Assembly: GCA_025093555.1 (NCBI GenBank)
Contig: JAIWNF010000038.1
Coordinates: 1-64,000, forward strand
DNA length: 64,000 nt
Source of the DNA: Circinella umbellata
Lineage: Eukaryota; Mucoromycota; Mucoromycetes; Mucorales; Lichtheimiaceae
Direction: 5' to 3'
Below the pieces are notes generated by a model. That model had not been told where the DNA came from and did no database searches. It saw only the letters and a list, made by a program, of their open reading frames with translations. Position numbers and translations under genes: made by a program. Position 1 is the stretch's first letter, and every line of letters begins with the position of its first letter. Shown here piece after piece: positions 11,221 to 22,177 of this stretch.

Positions 11221-13170
11221 TCAAAGCAGTATGTTGGTATTGAGTGTTGAGAATTTCCACACGGCGAGCTTCCAATTGTTGTTTGCTGTTGTTGGCCATA
11301 TTACTGTTGGTGATGGAAGTATTATGGATGTTGTCGGGTTGAGTAAGATTGGTGGAGTGATACTGAGAGTCTGTAGAACTGGAAACCAAATGGCGGTTTT
11401 CCAGTAAGGGGTAATCATGACTACTTGAGGTAGCCGTTCTTGTAATAGTTTTTGGAGGCAACGGGTGATGAGATTCCATGGTGGGTTGAGATATGGATAG
11501 CGGAATTGCTTCCAAGACAGGGTGAATGCATCCGTCGCGTAACTGCCAGGATCCGGAAGCCACGATACGTACTTTTTTAGCTGAGTCGTATTCCGATCAG
11601 CAAAAAGGTCTATGTCATTTGGTCCCTAATAATGTTGGATTTGTCGAAATGTTGATCGTCGTATCATCCAATTGTTCTTTTGGTATGGTCGTCATGACTT
11701 GAAATCTGCTATTTGATTTGATATGCCTTGAACGTGAGTTGACTGAATATTGATTCCTCTCTTTAGGCACCATTTCCATAGAGTTGTTGCCAGTGTCATC
11801 AATGTCAGTGACCTCGTTCCTCCTTGTTTGTTGATATAGGACATTGAAGTGGTATTGTCCGTCCTGATTAATATGCGCATGTTCTGTAAGTGAGGGAATG
11901 TGTGTAATGCAAGAAAGGCGGCCTTCAACTCTCTCCAATTGATTGACATATGGGCTTCTTGATGATTCCAATGGCCGTAAGCTCGTAAAGGTGGTTGATT
12001 TGGTAGAGAGAGGCTGCAGCCCCAACCTGTGTTGCTCGCATCTACGAAGATTGTTTGTTGTGGTGTTTGAGGAAGGATACTCTTCCCATTCCATAATAGA
12101 AGGTTGCGTTCCTACCAACGCAGCTCCTGTATACATTCCATTGTAAGATGATGCTTTGTGTCCCAATCGGCTGTTGATTGTACCGTCTGATTCTTCATTC
12201 GTAATAAATGTTGAGTGTATAGGCGAGCTGGTATAATGGCAAACGTTGCTGATTGAATCTGCATAGTCAAACTGTGGATCGTACGTGCTGATTGAAATGG
12301 TGTTTTTAACACTTGTTGAATACTCTTCCGTAAGTCGCGAATCTTCTGTCCTGGCAATTGTGCAGTCATTATTGTGGTATTCAATGAGAAGCTGAGGTGG
12401 TCGATCTGTTGAGTGGGTGTAAGAGTCGATTTCTTCATGTTGATAATCCATCCGAGTGATTGCAGTTTCTGTAGAACCAACTGTGTTTGTTGTTGTGCTT
12501 GTTGAAACGAGTCCGCGATCAAAATCCAGTCGTCGAGATAAGCACTGAGATGAATGTTCTGTTGTCGGGCCCATTCTAGAATAGGCCTGGTTATTTTGGT
12601 AAACAACCAAGGCACTAAGGACAGACCAAAAGGGGTCGTTTTGAATTGATATGTTGTATTGTCCCAACGGAAACGAAGGAAGCGTCGTGATATTGGGTGT
12701 ACTGAGGTGTGAAGAAATGCATCTGATAAATCTATTGAAGTCAACCAATTGTTGGGTTTGATTGTCCGTATTACTTCTTGAAGTGTCTCCATTTTGAAAC
12801 GAGGTGCTATTAGAAATGAGTTGAGTTTCTTCAGGTTGAAGACAGGTCTGTATCCGCCGTTTTTCTTGGGAATTACAAAAAGTGGACTGTAAAAACCAGG
12901 TGTTGCTTGTTGTTGTTGTGGTGACACCGTTTCTATTGCTCCCTTCTGTAATAAGGAGAGGATTTCCTGGTGTATTAATTTTTGTTGTACGTTGTTGTAG
13001 GGAATCATAGGTTGCGGGATGTTGGTGAGAGGTGGAGGTGTGTGAAAATGAATTATGAAGCCAGAGTGAATTGTTTGAAGAAGCCAATCGGCTATTGAAA
13101 GTGTGGTCCACTGTAAAAAGAACTGGCTGAGCCGGCCTCCTACGAGAGGTGAGGGTGAAGTTATTGGTGT
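11221..13170 (-). pseudogene. DIRS reverse transcriptase / RNase H / Dam-like methyltransferase ORF, two nonsense codons
   Basis: The frame starts near the gag end (..SPLVGGRLSQFFLQW..) and holds, in order: a reverse transcriptase with SPLFVIPKKNGGYRPV, the SIDLSDAF motif, LSLVPWLF and the catalytic YLDD; an RNase H with IFVDASNTGWG, WRELKAAFLAL and RTDNTTSM; and a DIRS-type methyltransferase region with DIDLFADRN and YLNPPWNLI. It is broken between RNase H and methyltransferase by TGA at 11692-11694 and TAG at 11626-11628, at positions where relatives carry Arg and Trp. Both are explained by single C-to-T or G-to-A transitions. The start is uncertain, since DIRS pol commonly overlaps gag. 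A 614-codon frame (11615-13459) overlaps it but lacks any RT motif. Confidence 0.88.
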
Positions 13171-14114
13171 TGTTGTTGTTGACGAAAAGGGTTGGTGCTT
13201 TTCTTGTCGGTGTTGTTGAAATTGGATTTGTTGAAACTGTGCTTGTGGTTGTTGAAGTTGGATCGGTTGTTGTTGTGATTGTTGGTGTAACCGCCCTGCT
13301 GAGAGGACGGACCCGCACGAAAAAACTGTTGGGGCTGAGGAGCGTGGGAGTGATTGTGCTGATTGGTGTGATTAAAATGAGGCCTTTGTCCAAAACGAGA
13401 TGCTTTCTGTACGTTTTGCAAGTTGGTAGTTTGCTGAGCGAGGGCCGTTTGAAATTCATCTAAAGGCATAATATAATTATTGTTGGATGACATGCCTGTA
13501 GAAGAGAAGCGAGGGTTAATAGCTTGAAATGCAATATTTTTTCTCATGTCAGTCATTGCAGACGTAAGATTCAATAACAGGAGACAACAGTCATTAAGCA
13601 TGTGTAAATAACGTTGAACGTTAGGATTGGTTTCATCTTTACTAATTTCTAAAGCCAAGACATCTAATGGTCGAAAAGCACCAGAAGCAAGATATTGTAA
13701 TCGTTTTAAAGATCGATCTTGTTTTGCTTGAGTTTGTTTCATGTTACGAGCTGCGACTGGAATAGTATCAGGAGGTTGGTAATCCATGTCTTTTATTCCA
13801 GGATATTGTTCGATAATCTCTTTCCGTCTGTCATCCGTCAAAGTTGGAGAGTTAAACAGAGACTGGTTGAAGTTCATAACTTGAGACAAGAAGTCAGAAG
13901 GGTGCCAAGAGTAATCTGGCCGAATTTCCAAAGAGTGAAGTTGTGATACGGGTTGATCTTCATCCATATGATTAGGGGTTGGCTGTGGTTGGATGGTAGG
14001 CTCTGCTGAAGGTTGAGCATTATTGTTGTTAAGAATTAGTTGTTCAAGTCGAGCAATTTGTGCTTGTTGATTGGCGACAAGTTGTTCAATAGTAGGTGGG
14101 ATGTCGGAACTCAT
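13161..14114 (-). CDS. DIRS gag-like protein
   Basis: 317 codons from ATG 14114, 26 bp inside the right terminal repeat. It has an N-terminal coiled coil (QLVANQQAQIARLEQLIL), a charged central domain (..DFLSQVMNFNQSLFN..) and an Asn/Gln/His-rich tail ending FRQQQQHQ. No CCHC zinc knuckle is present, as usual for DIRS gag. The protein would package element RNA (family knowledge). Its end overlaps or abuts the pol frame. It is open throughout. Confidence 0.8.
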   Translation of the reverse strand: MSSDIPPTIEQLVANQQAQIARLEQLILNNNNAQPSAEPTIQPQPTPNHMDEDQPVSQLHSLEIRPDYSWHPSDFLSQVMNFNQSLFNSPTLTDDRRKEIIEQYPGIKDMDYQPPDTIPVAARNMKQTQAKQDRSLKRLQYLASGAFRPLDVLALEISKDETNPNVQRYLHMLNDCCLLLLNLTSAMTDMRKNIAFQAINPRFSSTGMSSNNNYIMPLDEFQTALAQQTTNLQNVQKASRFGQRPHFNHTNQHNHSHAPQPQQFFRAGPSSQQGGYTNNHNNNRSNFNNHKHSFNKSNFNNTDKKSTNPFRQQQQHQ

Positions 14115-14131
14115 TTTTTATGGTACTGACC

Positions 14132-14288
14132 AAGCGAAAAAGAAGATCAATTATTATATATTGTATCAGAATTTTATTTTATATTATTTTTCGCTGACCA
14201 ATAAAAAGAAAGATTAAAGCAATCATATGACTTATTTTGTATTCGAGTGTCTCATTCAATTCTAGAAGAATTTCATTCGTCACTTGAA
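14132..14288 (-). repeat. DIRS right inverted terminal repeat
   Basis: Reverse complement of the left repeat over about 110 bp, with a unique outer end (tctagaagaatttcattcgt, then cacttg). It probably contains the promoter for gag on the minus strand, but no clear TATA was identified. Confidence 0.88.
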
Positions 14289-15851
14289 TCCTCATATATT
14301 CTGAATATTTGCGAAAAGACACCAACTTCCTTCGGTCTCCAAGCATCTATTTAAGATCCTTCTACTTGTTGGATCCAAATGTTCTGCTATGCTTTCATAA
14401 CATACATTTTTGAGAGCTTTTCATGATCACTTTTCATAATTTTTGGTGTTTCTTGAGGATTAATCCTTAAGGTTAAAAATGTGCCCCCTTTTACCTTTGA
14501 GAGTTGTGATCTAGAAAGATAAAAAGAAAGGTCAAATAAGTATATAAACGTGTTTTTCCAGATTCTACAAAGGTCATACATTAATATTACCAATCCAGTC
14601 GCCATCCGCTTTTGTAAAAGGACCTGGGGACCTATATTAAAAAAAAATATTATACAGGATTTTGCATTCATTTCCGGACACAACCTTCAATTTTTTCGCT
14701 TATGATGTTGATTTTTTTCGCTTATGATATGCTATATTTTTCGCTTATGATGGCGGTGTTTTTCACTTATGATATGCTATGTTTTTCGCTTGTAATACCT
14801 ATATAATTTCTTACTTATGAGGTCCAAGAGATTTACATAAATGATAGGGGGAGTTTTTCGCGACTAATACCAATTTTTCTTTAATATTTGCTGCATCTGC
14901 TTTTACATGATTAACCAAGTATCATATATCATAAGTGAAAATTAATGCTATCATAAGCGAAAAACACCGACATCATAAGCGAAAAACACCGCCATCATAA
15001 GCGAAAAATATAGCATATCATAAGCGAAAAAAAATCAACATCATAAGCGAAAAGAATTACTCTTATAAGCGAAAAAATTGAAGGTTGTGTCCGGAAATGA
15101 ATGCAAAATCCTGTACTTTGAAAGTTTTCCTCATCCTTTTTTTTTAGTCTTAGAAATATTACCGCGTGAAGAACGTCCTTCGCCACCACTTTTGCTATGC
15201 TCGTGACGGACTGATGTTGCAAGGATTGTTGGCACAGATATAAATTCATATTATTTATATATACGGCTACTTCGGGTTTGATGGGGGAAGAGGTACCATG
15301 TGGGATTCTATAAGGATGAGTGACAAAGAAAAGCCCTTGCATGTTGTACAAGAGGAAACATGAATATCATGCTTGATACTTCTTACGAAACTTTAGTACG
15401 GAATTCTTACTGCATTGATGGATATATGTATCTATATATAATTTTCACTAAGCACACTTGAAGACACTGGTAACTTTACTGGTATCCATAACTTCACAAT
15501 TGCATGTTCGTCTCTGGACAAGATCTAACTTGTTAGTATTGATAGGATGAAGACACAGTCCATGTAAGCATACTTTCCACAGTTGTGGAAACAAATTTGC
15601 CCATTTAATATCTTGGCGCTCGGTTCGAGTGGATAATGATATAAGGCGTGATGATGTATTGGTAGGGTGGAGAGGGTAAAAGTTGTTTCCCATTATGCGG
15701 TTATTATTATGATCGCGTTCGTATTGATCCACAGCGTAATCGTCGTCATAGACGAAAATTAAAGCTATCTCTATTAGGAGTTGAAGCAAATGAGATAGCT
15801 TCCTCAGTTGAGACTTGAGCTGATAATGACATTAATAATTTAACTTCTTTA
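14289..15851 (-). other. Degraded ORF remnants of unknown origin, host of the MITE
   Basis: Several minus-strand frames look once-coding but cannot be joined into one gene: 15448-15789 (..RRTCNCEVMDTSKVTSVFK..), about 15160-15351 (..FFVTHPYRIPHGTSS..) and 14387-14654 (..SKVKGGTFLTLRINPQE..). The MITE at 14655-15113 sits between the last two. With the DIRS insertion next door, this looks like an older element or gene broken by later insertions. I do not recognise the family. Confidence 0.3.
14655..15113. mobile_element. 459-bp fold-back MITE, Tc1/mariner-like termini, tandem subterminal repeats
   Basis: The ends are long inverted repeats beginning CAGGATTTTGCATTCATTTC and running through ccggacacaaccttcaattt. 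Both are flanked by TA (14653-14654, 15114-15115), the duplication made by Tc1/mariner-type transposases. Inside each arm the unit TTTTTCGCTTATGAT recurs about every 21 bp, six or seven times, with small differences. The left arm carries it forward and the right arm as ATCATAAGCGAAAAA, so the transcript could fold into one long hairpin. There is no coding capacity. The repeated units may be transposase-binding sites. Confidence 0.85.
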
Positions 15852-17031
15852 TTTGCAACTATTATGAATCGCTGCATTACAGAATTTCTAGATCTTTTTA
15901 TTTTTGGGGTTTTAAATGCTTTGGATCTTCCGGTAGCAATGACGATTCTTATTCCATGTACGTTGACTTTATAAATGTAAAAATTATTGGCTATTCATTG
16001 AAATAACTTTAAATAAGGAAATGGGTAATAATATATAAAATAAGTAATAATATGAGTTACGTATTATTATTACTGTCTGAATGTAGGAATACAATAATTG
16101 TTTGCAATACTTTATATGAGATATATTTTATTTGGTATACAGGTGACTCAAAAGAAAATTGTAAAGTTAATCAACCTTCGTACCAGCCTTCAAGATAGTT
16201 AAAAGTCTGAAAAATGGAACCTTGAAGATTAAAGCATTCAGCCAGAAGTTAACGAACATCTGTTCTTTTTCTTACAGTAGTTTCATTATAATAAGAGAAG
16301 AAGCGAATAAAGAACACAACATTTTAAAGCATCTAAATAATTGAATTTGTTAATACGCGTGGGGGTAGATTTTCTAACATCTTCACTGACAAACTATCTA
16401 ATCGACTTCAATTAAAGTATAAATGGTTTAAAGAACTGTTGATGTACATAATTTCACATCATCACTACAATTTAATATGTCTCATACACACATATTGATA
16501 ACATTCAACTGATTATAAAAACTTAATATAAATTCAAAAAATCTCTTTAATTTTATTTTGACATACATATTATCATCTCGGTTTCTTTTATTTATTCGTA
16601 TAATAAGCCTTTCTATAGATGCTACTCAGATTCACTTTTTCTTCTGATATATATAATAGCCCTTTTTGTATATTTTTCTTTCTATTTTATATACAAAAGT
16701 ACATTATTTGTGTTAAGGGTATATTCCTTTCATGTCACAGCTATCAGTTACAATCATTATCTAAAACTTTTTTTTTCTTTATATATCTTAAAAAGTAAAT
16801 TTTCTAAAATATTGTTAAAAAACAAAGACGTTCAATCAAAATATAAATCATTTTTTCTTCTCAACCCTTCTTGTATTAATACAGTATATAAATAGATGGG
16901 GGAAAAGGATGTGCGAGGGAGGGATGCGTGTATGTATGTGTGTGTATGTATATATGTGTGTATGTATGTGTATTTTGCAGAATCAAGCTGTCCAGCAGTT
17001 CATTGGAAGAAAGGAAATGTAAAAGAAGGAA
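15852..17031. other. Intergenic, AT-rich
   Basis: No supported gene. It holds the microsatellite at 16928-16972 and short chance ORFs. It ends at the stop codon of the SNF5 gene. Confidence 0.6.
16928..16972. repeat. (TGTA/TGTG)n microsatellite
   Basis: An imperfect run of tgta and tgtg units just downstream of the SNF5 stop codon, probably in its 3' region. Confidence 0.8.
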
Positions 17032-19645
17032 CTACCAATTTTGAGATACTGGTTGATTTCGTATTTCTGTATCAGTATAATTAGGTGGTCTAGCTCTATT
17101 AAATTTGAAAAAGTATAGTCCACAAGCATTACATAATGTCTAATATAATAATAATAATAATAAATGAGTTTTCTATTTTAACTATATATTTTATTAAATA
17201 ATCTTCAGCTCACCTTTTCACCATAAGGTCCACTTCGTATAATAGATGTTTGTTGTGTATTACATCGACAATTATAACATGACCAAGTTCTATCTACAGT
17301 ATTACCTATTTTATAAACAGTTTTATTTTTAATACCCAAAGTTTATCTATTTTATTTAATATGATATATCAATAAAAAAAATAATTACTTGGTACTGGTT
17401 TTGTAGTGTGGTCTGCCATAGTGGAAAATCGATTTCCTGTGCTTAGAGGTATGCCACCATTGTGTATATGCGATTCATCGTGATCTTTTGAATGTAACGT
17501 TGTAGCAATATTTTGACGAGCTTTTTGTGCACTTCGTCTTGTTGAATAATAAGTTGGTGTTTCTTGACCACGTCCATTATCTTCAGATACATCATCATAA
17601 ACAGGTGGTAATGTATGACAATTTGTTCGATGTGTTTTAATAGGTTCTAAATCTGGTAGAATAAGCCCTCTACGACTACGTACTTGACGTCGTTTACGTC
17701 TATACAAAATAAAATATAGTTAATTATATTATTTCATCCAAAACCAATTTTTTTTATTATATAAATACCTTGCTTCCCTCATTCGATCGCGTTCAACTTT
17801 ATCAATTTCTGCATTCGTCAATTCTAAAACTGCAGGTGTAAACCTATCTGCAGTATTTAAATCACGTACAATACTTTTTACGGTAGGTAATAAACTACGT
17901 CGAAGATCATCATCAGTAACTGTAGATCCATCAAATTCATGACCCGTAAGTAAAAGATATTTAATATGTGCATGAACTTGTTCACGAATTGAATGAGCAA
18001 TAGCAGATCTATTATAGAAAATGTTGTTTTTTTATCAATTAATTAATTAATTAGAGTTTACCTTTATTATTCCTAATATTATACTTACTTAAATTCACCA
18101 CCGAGACCTAATTCTTTAACTAAAACTTCAGCAAATCGTTCGGGTGAATTATGTCGACAATTGATATCCCATTCAAATTGATCAATAAGTGCTTGATTAC
18201 CCACAGTAATATCCAACTAACAGTAAATAATATATTTTTAATATACAAATACATTATCATAATAATAATAATAATAATACTATTGACACTAACCTTAATT
18301 AATGTTCGTAATTCTGAACTACCTTTCACTTTTTTATCCATGTCATTTTCTGTTTCATTAAGTTGTTCTTCTTTTTGTTTTTCATTTGTTGTATACTTAT
18401 TTTTTCCTTGTTTATATTTATCAAATACTTCAAGTGAATTTTGTGTTTCTTCTTGATCTTCTACTTGATCATTACTTGTTACCATACTAGCTACATGTAA
18501 TTCATAATCTTCAATTTGATCATTTATAGCACGAACAATACTTGGTTTAAATAATGCTACTGGTAAATTCAAATCTTCACATAAAACAATAGCAAATTGT
18601 TCTGGAGTAATAAGTCGTTCTATAAGAATATCTTAATTATTATTATCCTTTTTTTTCCATCCTTTATTTTTTTTATTGAACTTACCATTTAAATTCCAAG
18701 TAAATGTATCTCTTAATTTATATCCATCAATATCAAATTCAAGTCGAATAGGTACTAAAGTATCTTGTGTTATTGCTTGTTCAACAAGTTTTTTCATTGG
18801 ACTATTATAAAATAATCAATTAACTCTTTTTATATACTTAGGTTTTTCTTTTATAATAAAAAAAAAATAAGATAACTTTACAAATGAAAATCTGTTGTTT
18901 GCCTTCGTCGTTTTCGATCGCGTGGATAAATAATATGACCCCTGAGATCATTTCCTTCTCTTTGTTGTCGTTGTTGATTTATCATATATCCTTTACCAAA
19001 TACAGCTGTAGGATTATGATGCATACGTAACATTTTATCATGTTGAAATGCATCAATATCTGTCTTTTTCTCTCTTGCAAGTTCAATATAATATTTATGT
19101 TGTTTATTCAAAGTCTTTTGATATATTTCGTCTCGTTTTTGATATTGTGTTAATTGTTTTCGTCGTGACTCATTATCAAGTTTAAAAGTTTCATTAGGTG
19201 GAATAATAACTCCTGGAGGTGGTGTTTGTTGATTAGTAGGTTGTGGTAATACTTGTTGTTGTTGTTGTTGTTGAAATTGTGGGTGCTGTTGTTGAGACGG
19301 TAAGGGAGGTCTTATAATTGGTTTGATCGAACCATTCGACGCATCAGCTAATGTGTTTTGTCGTTGTGGTAATGACTGTTGTTGTTGTTGTTGTTGTTGT
19401 TGCTGCTGCTGTTGCTGTTGGCTAACAATAGTTTGATGGTGCATTTTATGTTGTGAAGCTAACATTGGAGCATGGCCAGGTGGTGAAGCTGGTGAAGAAT
19501 TGGGCCAATCAACAGATGCACCAGGCATACGTGGACGATTATTTAATGGAAAACCTTGTGGTGTTAAACCTCCTGGTATAGAAGGATAAGAAGAAATTCC
19601 AGCTGTTGCCATGCGTTGTTTGTCAAAGAAGTTATTATTTTGCAT
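17032..19645 (-). CDS. SNF5: SNF5/SMARCB1 homologue (SWI/SNF or RSC core subunit) with GATA-type zinc finger
   Basis: Eight exons: 19645-18882, 18801-18686, 18619-18294, 18216-18089, 18008-17769, 17699-17389, 17305-17214, 17139-17032, giving 694 aa. The N-terminal 250 residues are Gln/Pro-rich. The SNF5 domain follows, with [31 protein letters not shown] and LITPEQFA of the first repeat (about 255-340), an acidic low-complexity insert, and the second repeat with [19 protein letters not shown] (about 403-500). A basic linker leads to a C-terminal GATA-type finger (CYNC then [10 protein letters not shown], about 637-665), built only when the last intron is removed. SNF5 proteins scaffold nucleosome-remodelling complexes in the nucleus. 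ATG 19645 is chosen; the codon before it is GTG. Whether this is the SWI/SNF (Snf5) or RSC (Sfh1) version cannot be decided here. Confidence 0.92.
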
Positions 19646-19922
19646 CACAAGTATATAAATTATTATTAATATTTACTTTTGTGTTTAGATGATGGGTAAG
19701 AAACGATTCATTCAAAGAATCGATGAAAAGAAAATTAACAGATTAAAAAAAAATCAAGTATAATCGAATCGAGAACAGATAAACGCGATTACTGTAAAAT
19801 GAAAAGAAACTTTTTTTTTCTTAAAAGAGAAAGATGGTGTACAGAAAAAAAAGGGGGGGGTACAAAGAAAGTGATTATTTTACAGTGTGAATTCAACTGA
19901 GTTAAAAAGACAATTTTTTTTA

Positions 19923-21997
19923 TTAAGTACGAACATGAAACTTTCCTGCCTTCGTTAATGATCTTACACCCTAAATGACAAAAAAAGAAAGAAAAGATTA
20001 GATTAATAACTATTATTGTTCCCTAGATAAATCATATATACCTTATATGGCTTGTAACCTTCATGGAAAAGTCGTAAACTATCCACTTTAAGTCCAGATA
20101 CTGCATACATGCTAATCTGAAAATCGATTCCAATTGTCATACCAGTTTCTGGATTAAGATCACTAAAAAGTAATAATAGTTTAATATATCTGTATTTAAC
20201 CTCTTTTTGTTCCTTCCTTCAATTTTATATTTACCTGCTTCGAAATGTTCCTGATAACATAGGTGCACGATCTCGCTGTTGAATTTTACCAATATCCCAT
20301 TTAATAGACTATATATACGATATTACAAAATGTTATTATTGTTCGTTTTGTACTTATCCAAACTTGAATATTTATAATAAATATAAGAACACTACCTTTG
20401 TTACAGGATCATACATATATTGACCAGCATTACAAGTAGCATTGACACTAATTGTACTCTTTGGCATTGGTAAAGATACTTTTACGTTTTCAATAGGTTT
20501 ACCATCTGTTGATCTTGGATGAACAGTGATATCAAATCTACCACCATTTTTAGATATCAGTATTTGAGGCTTTACTTGAAGTGGCAATGCTTGATAATGA
20601 GTTAATTCAGCACTAATCAAAAGATTAGAAAATTGATCAGCTTTATTTTTTTATAAAGAGTGTTACTGTTTTCATTATTTACCGGTATGACATGAGCTTA
20701 AAATGACCATCTGGAGGTACAAATGATAAAACTTTATCACTTTCCCATTTTCGATATCTATTTTTTTAGTGGAAAGTAAAATTCAATAAGAGAAAAGCTT
20801 CAGTATTTTTCATAGTGAACTTTCTTTTGTATTATTATTACTATTGTTCTTACCTTACACATGGATGGAAACTCACATCATCAATGACTCTAGGATTTAT
20901 AAAACTGAGAGTTAAATCAGGCATACCTGATAATCGACAGTTTGCTACAACATTCCCATGTGCTTCACAAGAAACAACAGTACCATTCCTAGATTATTTG
21001 AAAAAAAACATCGTTAGTAAATATAAGTGTATTGTTCTCCGTTGCCCTAGAAACATTAATAACTTACTGAGCTATTGTAGCATCAATCTCTTCCACAATA
21101 TCAAAATAAATTTCATTTTGTGTATATTTAACACCAGCTTTTCGCCAAGGAATAGTTGATAAATTCTGTGGAAACTTGGGTGCCACGCTATATTATTATT
21201 ATCATTATTATTATCTCGATGTATGAAATGACCTTTGTTTTAAAAGTAATCATAAGTATTATATAACCCCCTTTTCTTACCCAGCAGCAGCACCGACAGT
21301 AGTCATGACTCTATTCATAATTGTTGGTGGCATGATGATATCTTTTAATGTATTTGGTTCGGTTGTCAATGGGTATCCATAATCCATCATTTCTTCTAAT
21401 AATTGATATACTGTAACAAAATTTTCACGTATCGATAATTCAGAGACATCTGCAAGATAATCGGTTAAAATATCTATAATGCGATGAATAAACTCAAATA
21501 CCAACATTGGATCCACTGTATATAAAAATATAATTCTATTAGCCTTTATATTTTATTCTCTATCTTTTTCTCCTCTCTATCTTACCTTCACGATCTACTG
21601 GACATAACCATATCAAATCATCTCTTAATACATTTAACAACCAATATTTTGGTGTTTCAAGAATAGGTGGAACGTCTTCTCTGGTATAAAATGGTTCTTT
21701 CCAATCTTGTCCTGTTCCTCCTTTTTCCTCCATACCACCCGGTAATGAGTTCATAAATTTAGCACTTTCGTCATTGAACACGTCAACGATTTGTCGAGAA
21801 ATGATGCCACGCCAATGTTTCTCAATAATGATTTTTCTAAAGTGAAAACATTCGTCAAAGAAGTCTATACCATTAAAACTTCCTTACTCTTTTCTTTTTT
21901 TTTTATTTTGCTTGTAGATAAAAATATATACCGTATATTGAATACGAGATTGCGATTATTACCCTTGAAGATTTATAACAAAGAGTGAGTTGATCAT
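19923..21997 (-). CDS. APM3: AP-3 adaptor complex mu subunit
   Basis: Ten exons: 21997-21963, 21836-21586, 21515-21281, 21187-21068, 20988-20854, 20757-20683, 20612-20396, 20308-20235, 20162-20042, 19970-19923, giving 436 aa. The N-terminus MINSLFVINLQGKIIIEKHW is the longin-like mu domain. VAPKFPQ, RKAGVKYTQNEIYFDIVE and SGMPDLTLSFINPRVIDD open the mu homology domain, which ends ISGLKV-like (AVSGLKVDSLRLF) and TKAGKFHVRT at the C-terminus, as in mu-3. AP-3 sorts cargo from Golgi or endosomes to the vacuole; the mu subunit binds tyrosine-based signals. The first exon is only 35 nt. The gene lies 277 bp downstream of the SNF5 start on the same strand. The family is clear; mu-3 rather than mu-1/2 is judged from the C-terminal end and the KVSLPMPKS region. 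Confidence 0.9.
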
Positions 21998-22177
21998 TTT
22001 TGAAAGTTGTACAAAAGGTTAAAAAAAGGTACACTTTGGCGCGGGTTTCAACTTTTTGTTTCAGATAAAAGATGCAGAAAGAAAATTCCGCTCTTTTATA
22101 ACCCTTTTCCATTTAACAACATCAAAAAGAACTTGTATCAGAATAAACAAAACGGTTTTTTATTATATATTAAACAA

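Larger units (their letters stand above)
9998..14288 (-). mobile_element. DIRS-type (tyrosine recombinase) retrotransposon, full length
   Basis: The element reads right to left: terminal repeat (14132-14288), gag (13161-14114), RT/RNase H/methyltransferase ORF (11221-13170), tyrosine recombinase (10298-11059), internal complementary region (10187-10298), terminal repeat (9998-10125). The terminal repeats are inverted copies of each other. The internal region equals the two outer ends joined head to tail and reversed, the hallmark of DIRS elements and their circular replication intermediate. Such elements integrate by recombinase and leave no target duplication; none is seen. The pol ORF has two nonsense codons, so this copy is probably inactive but recent, as gag and recombinase are open. 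Confidence 0.93.

Noticed and set aside
14690..15075. Regularly spaced repeats that might suggest a CRISPR array
   Set aside because: Units are about 15 bp with about 6-bp gaps, run in opposite directions in the two arms, and lie within TA-flanked inverted termini in a eukaryotic genome; a MITE explains them.
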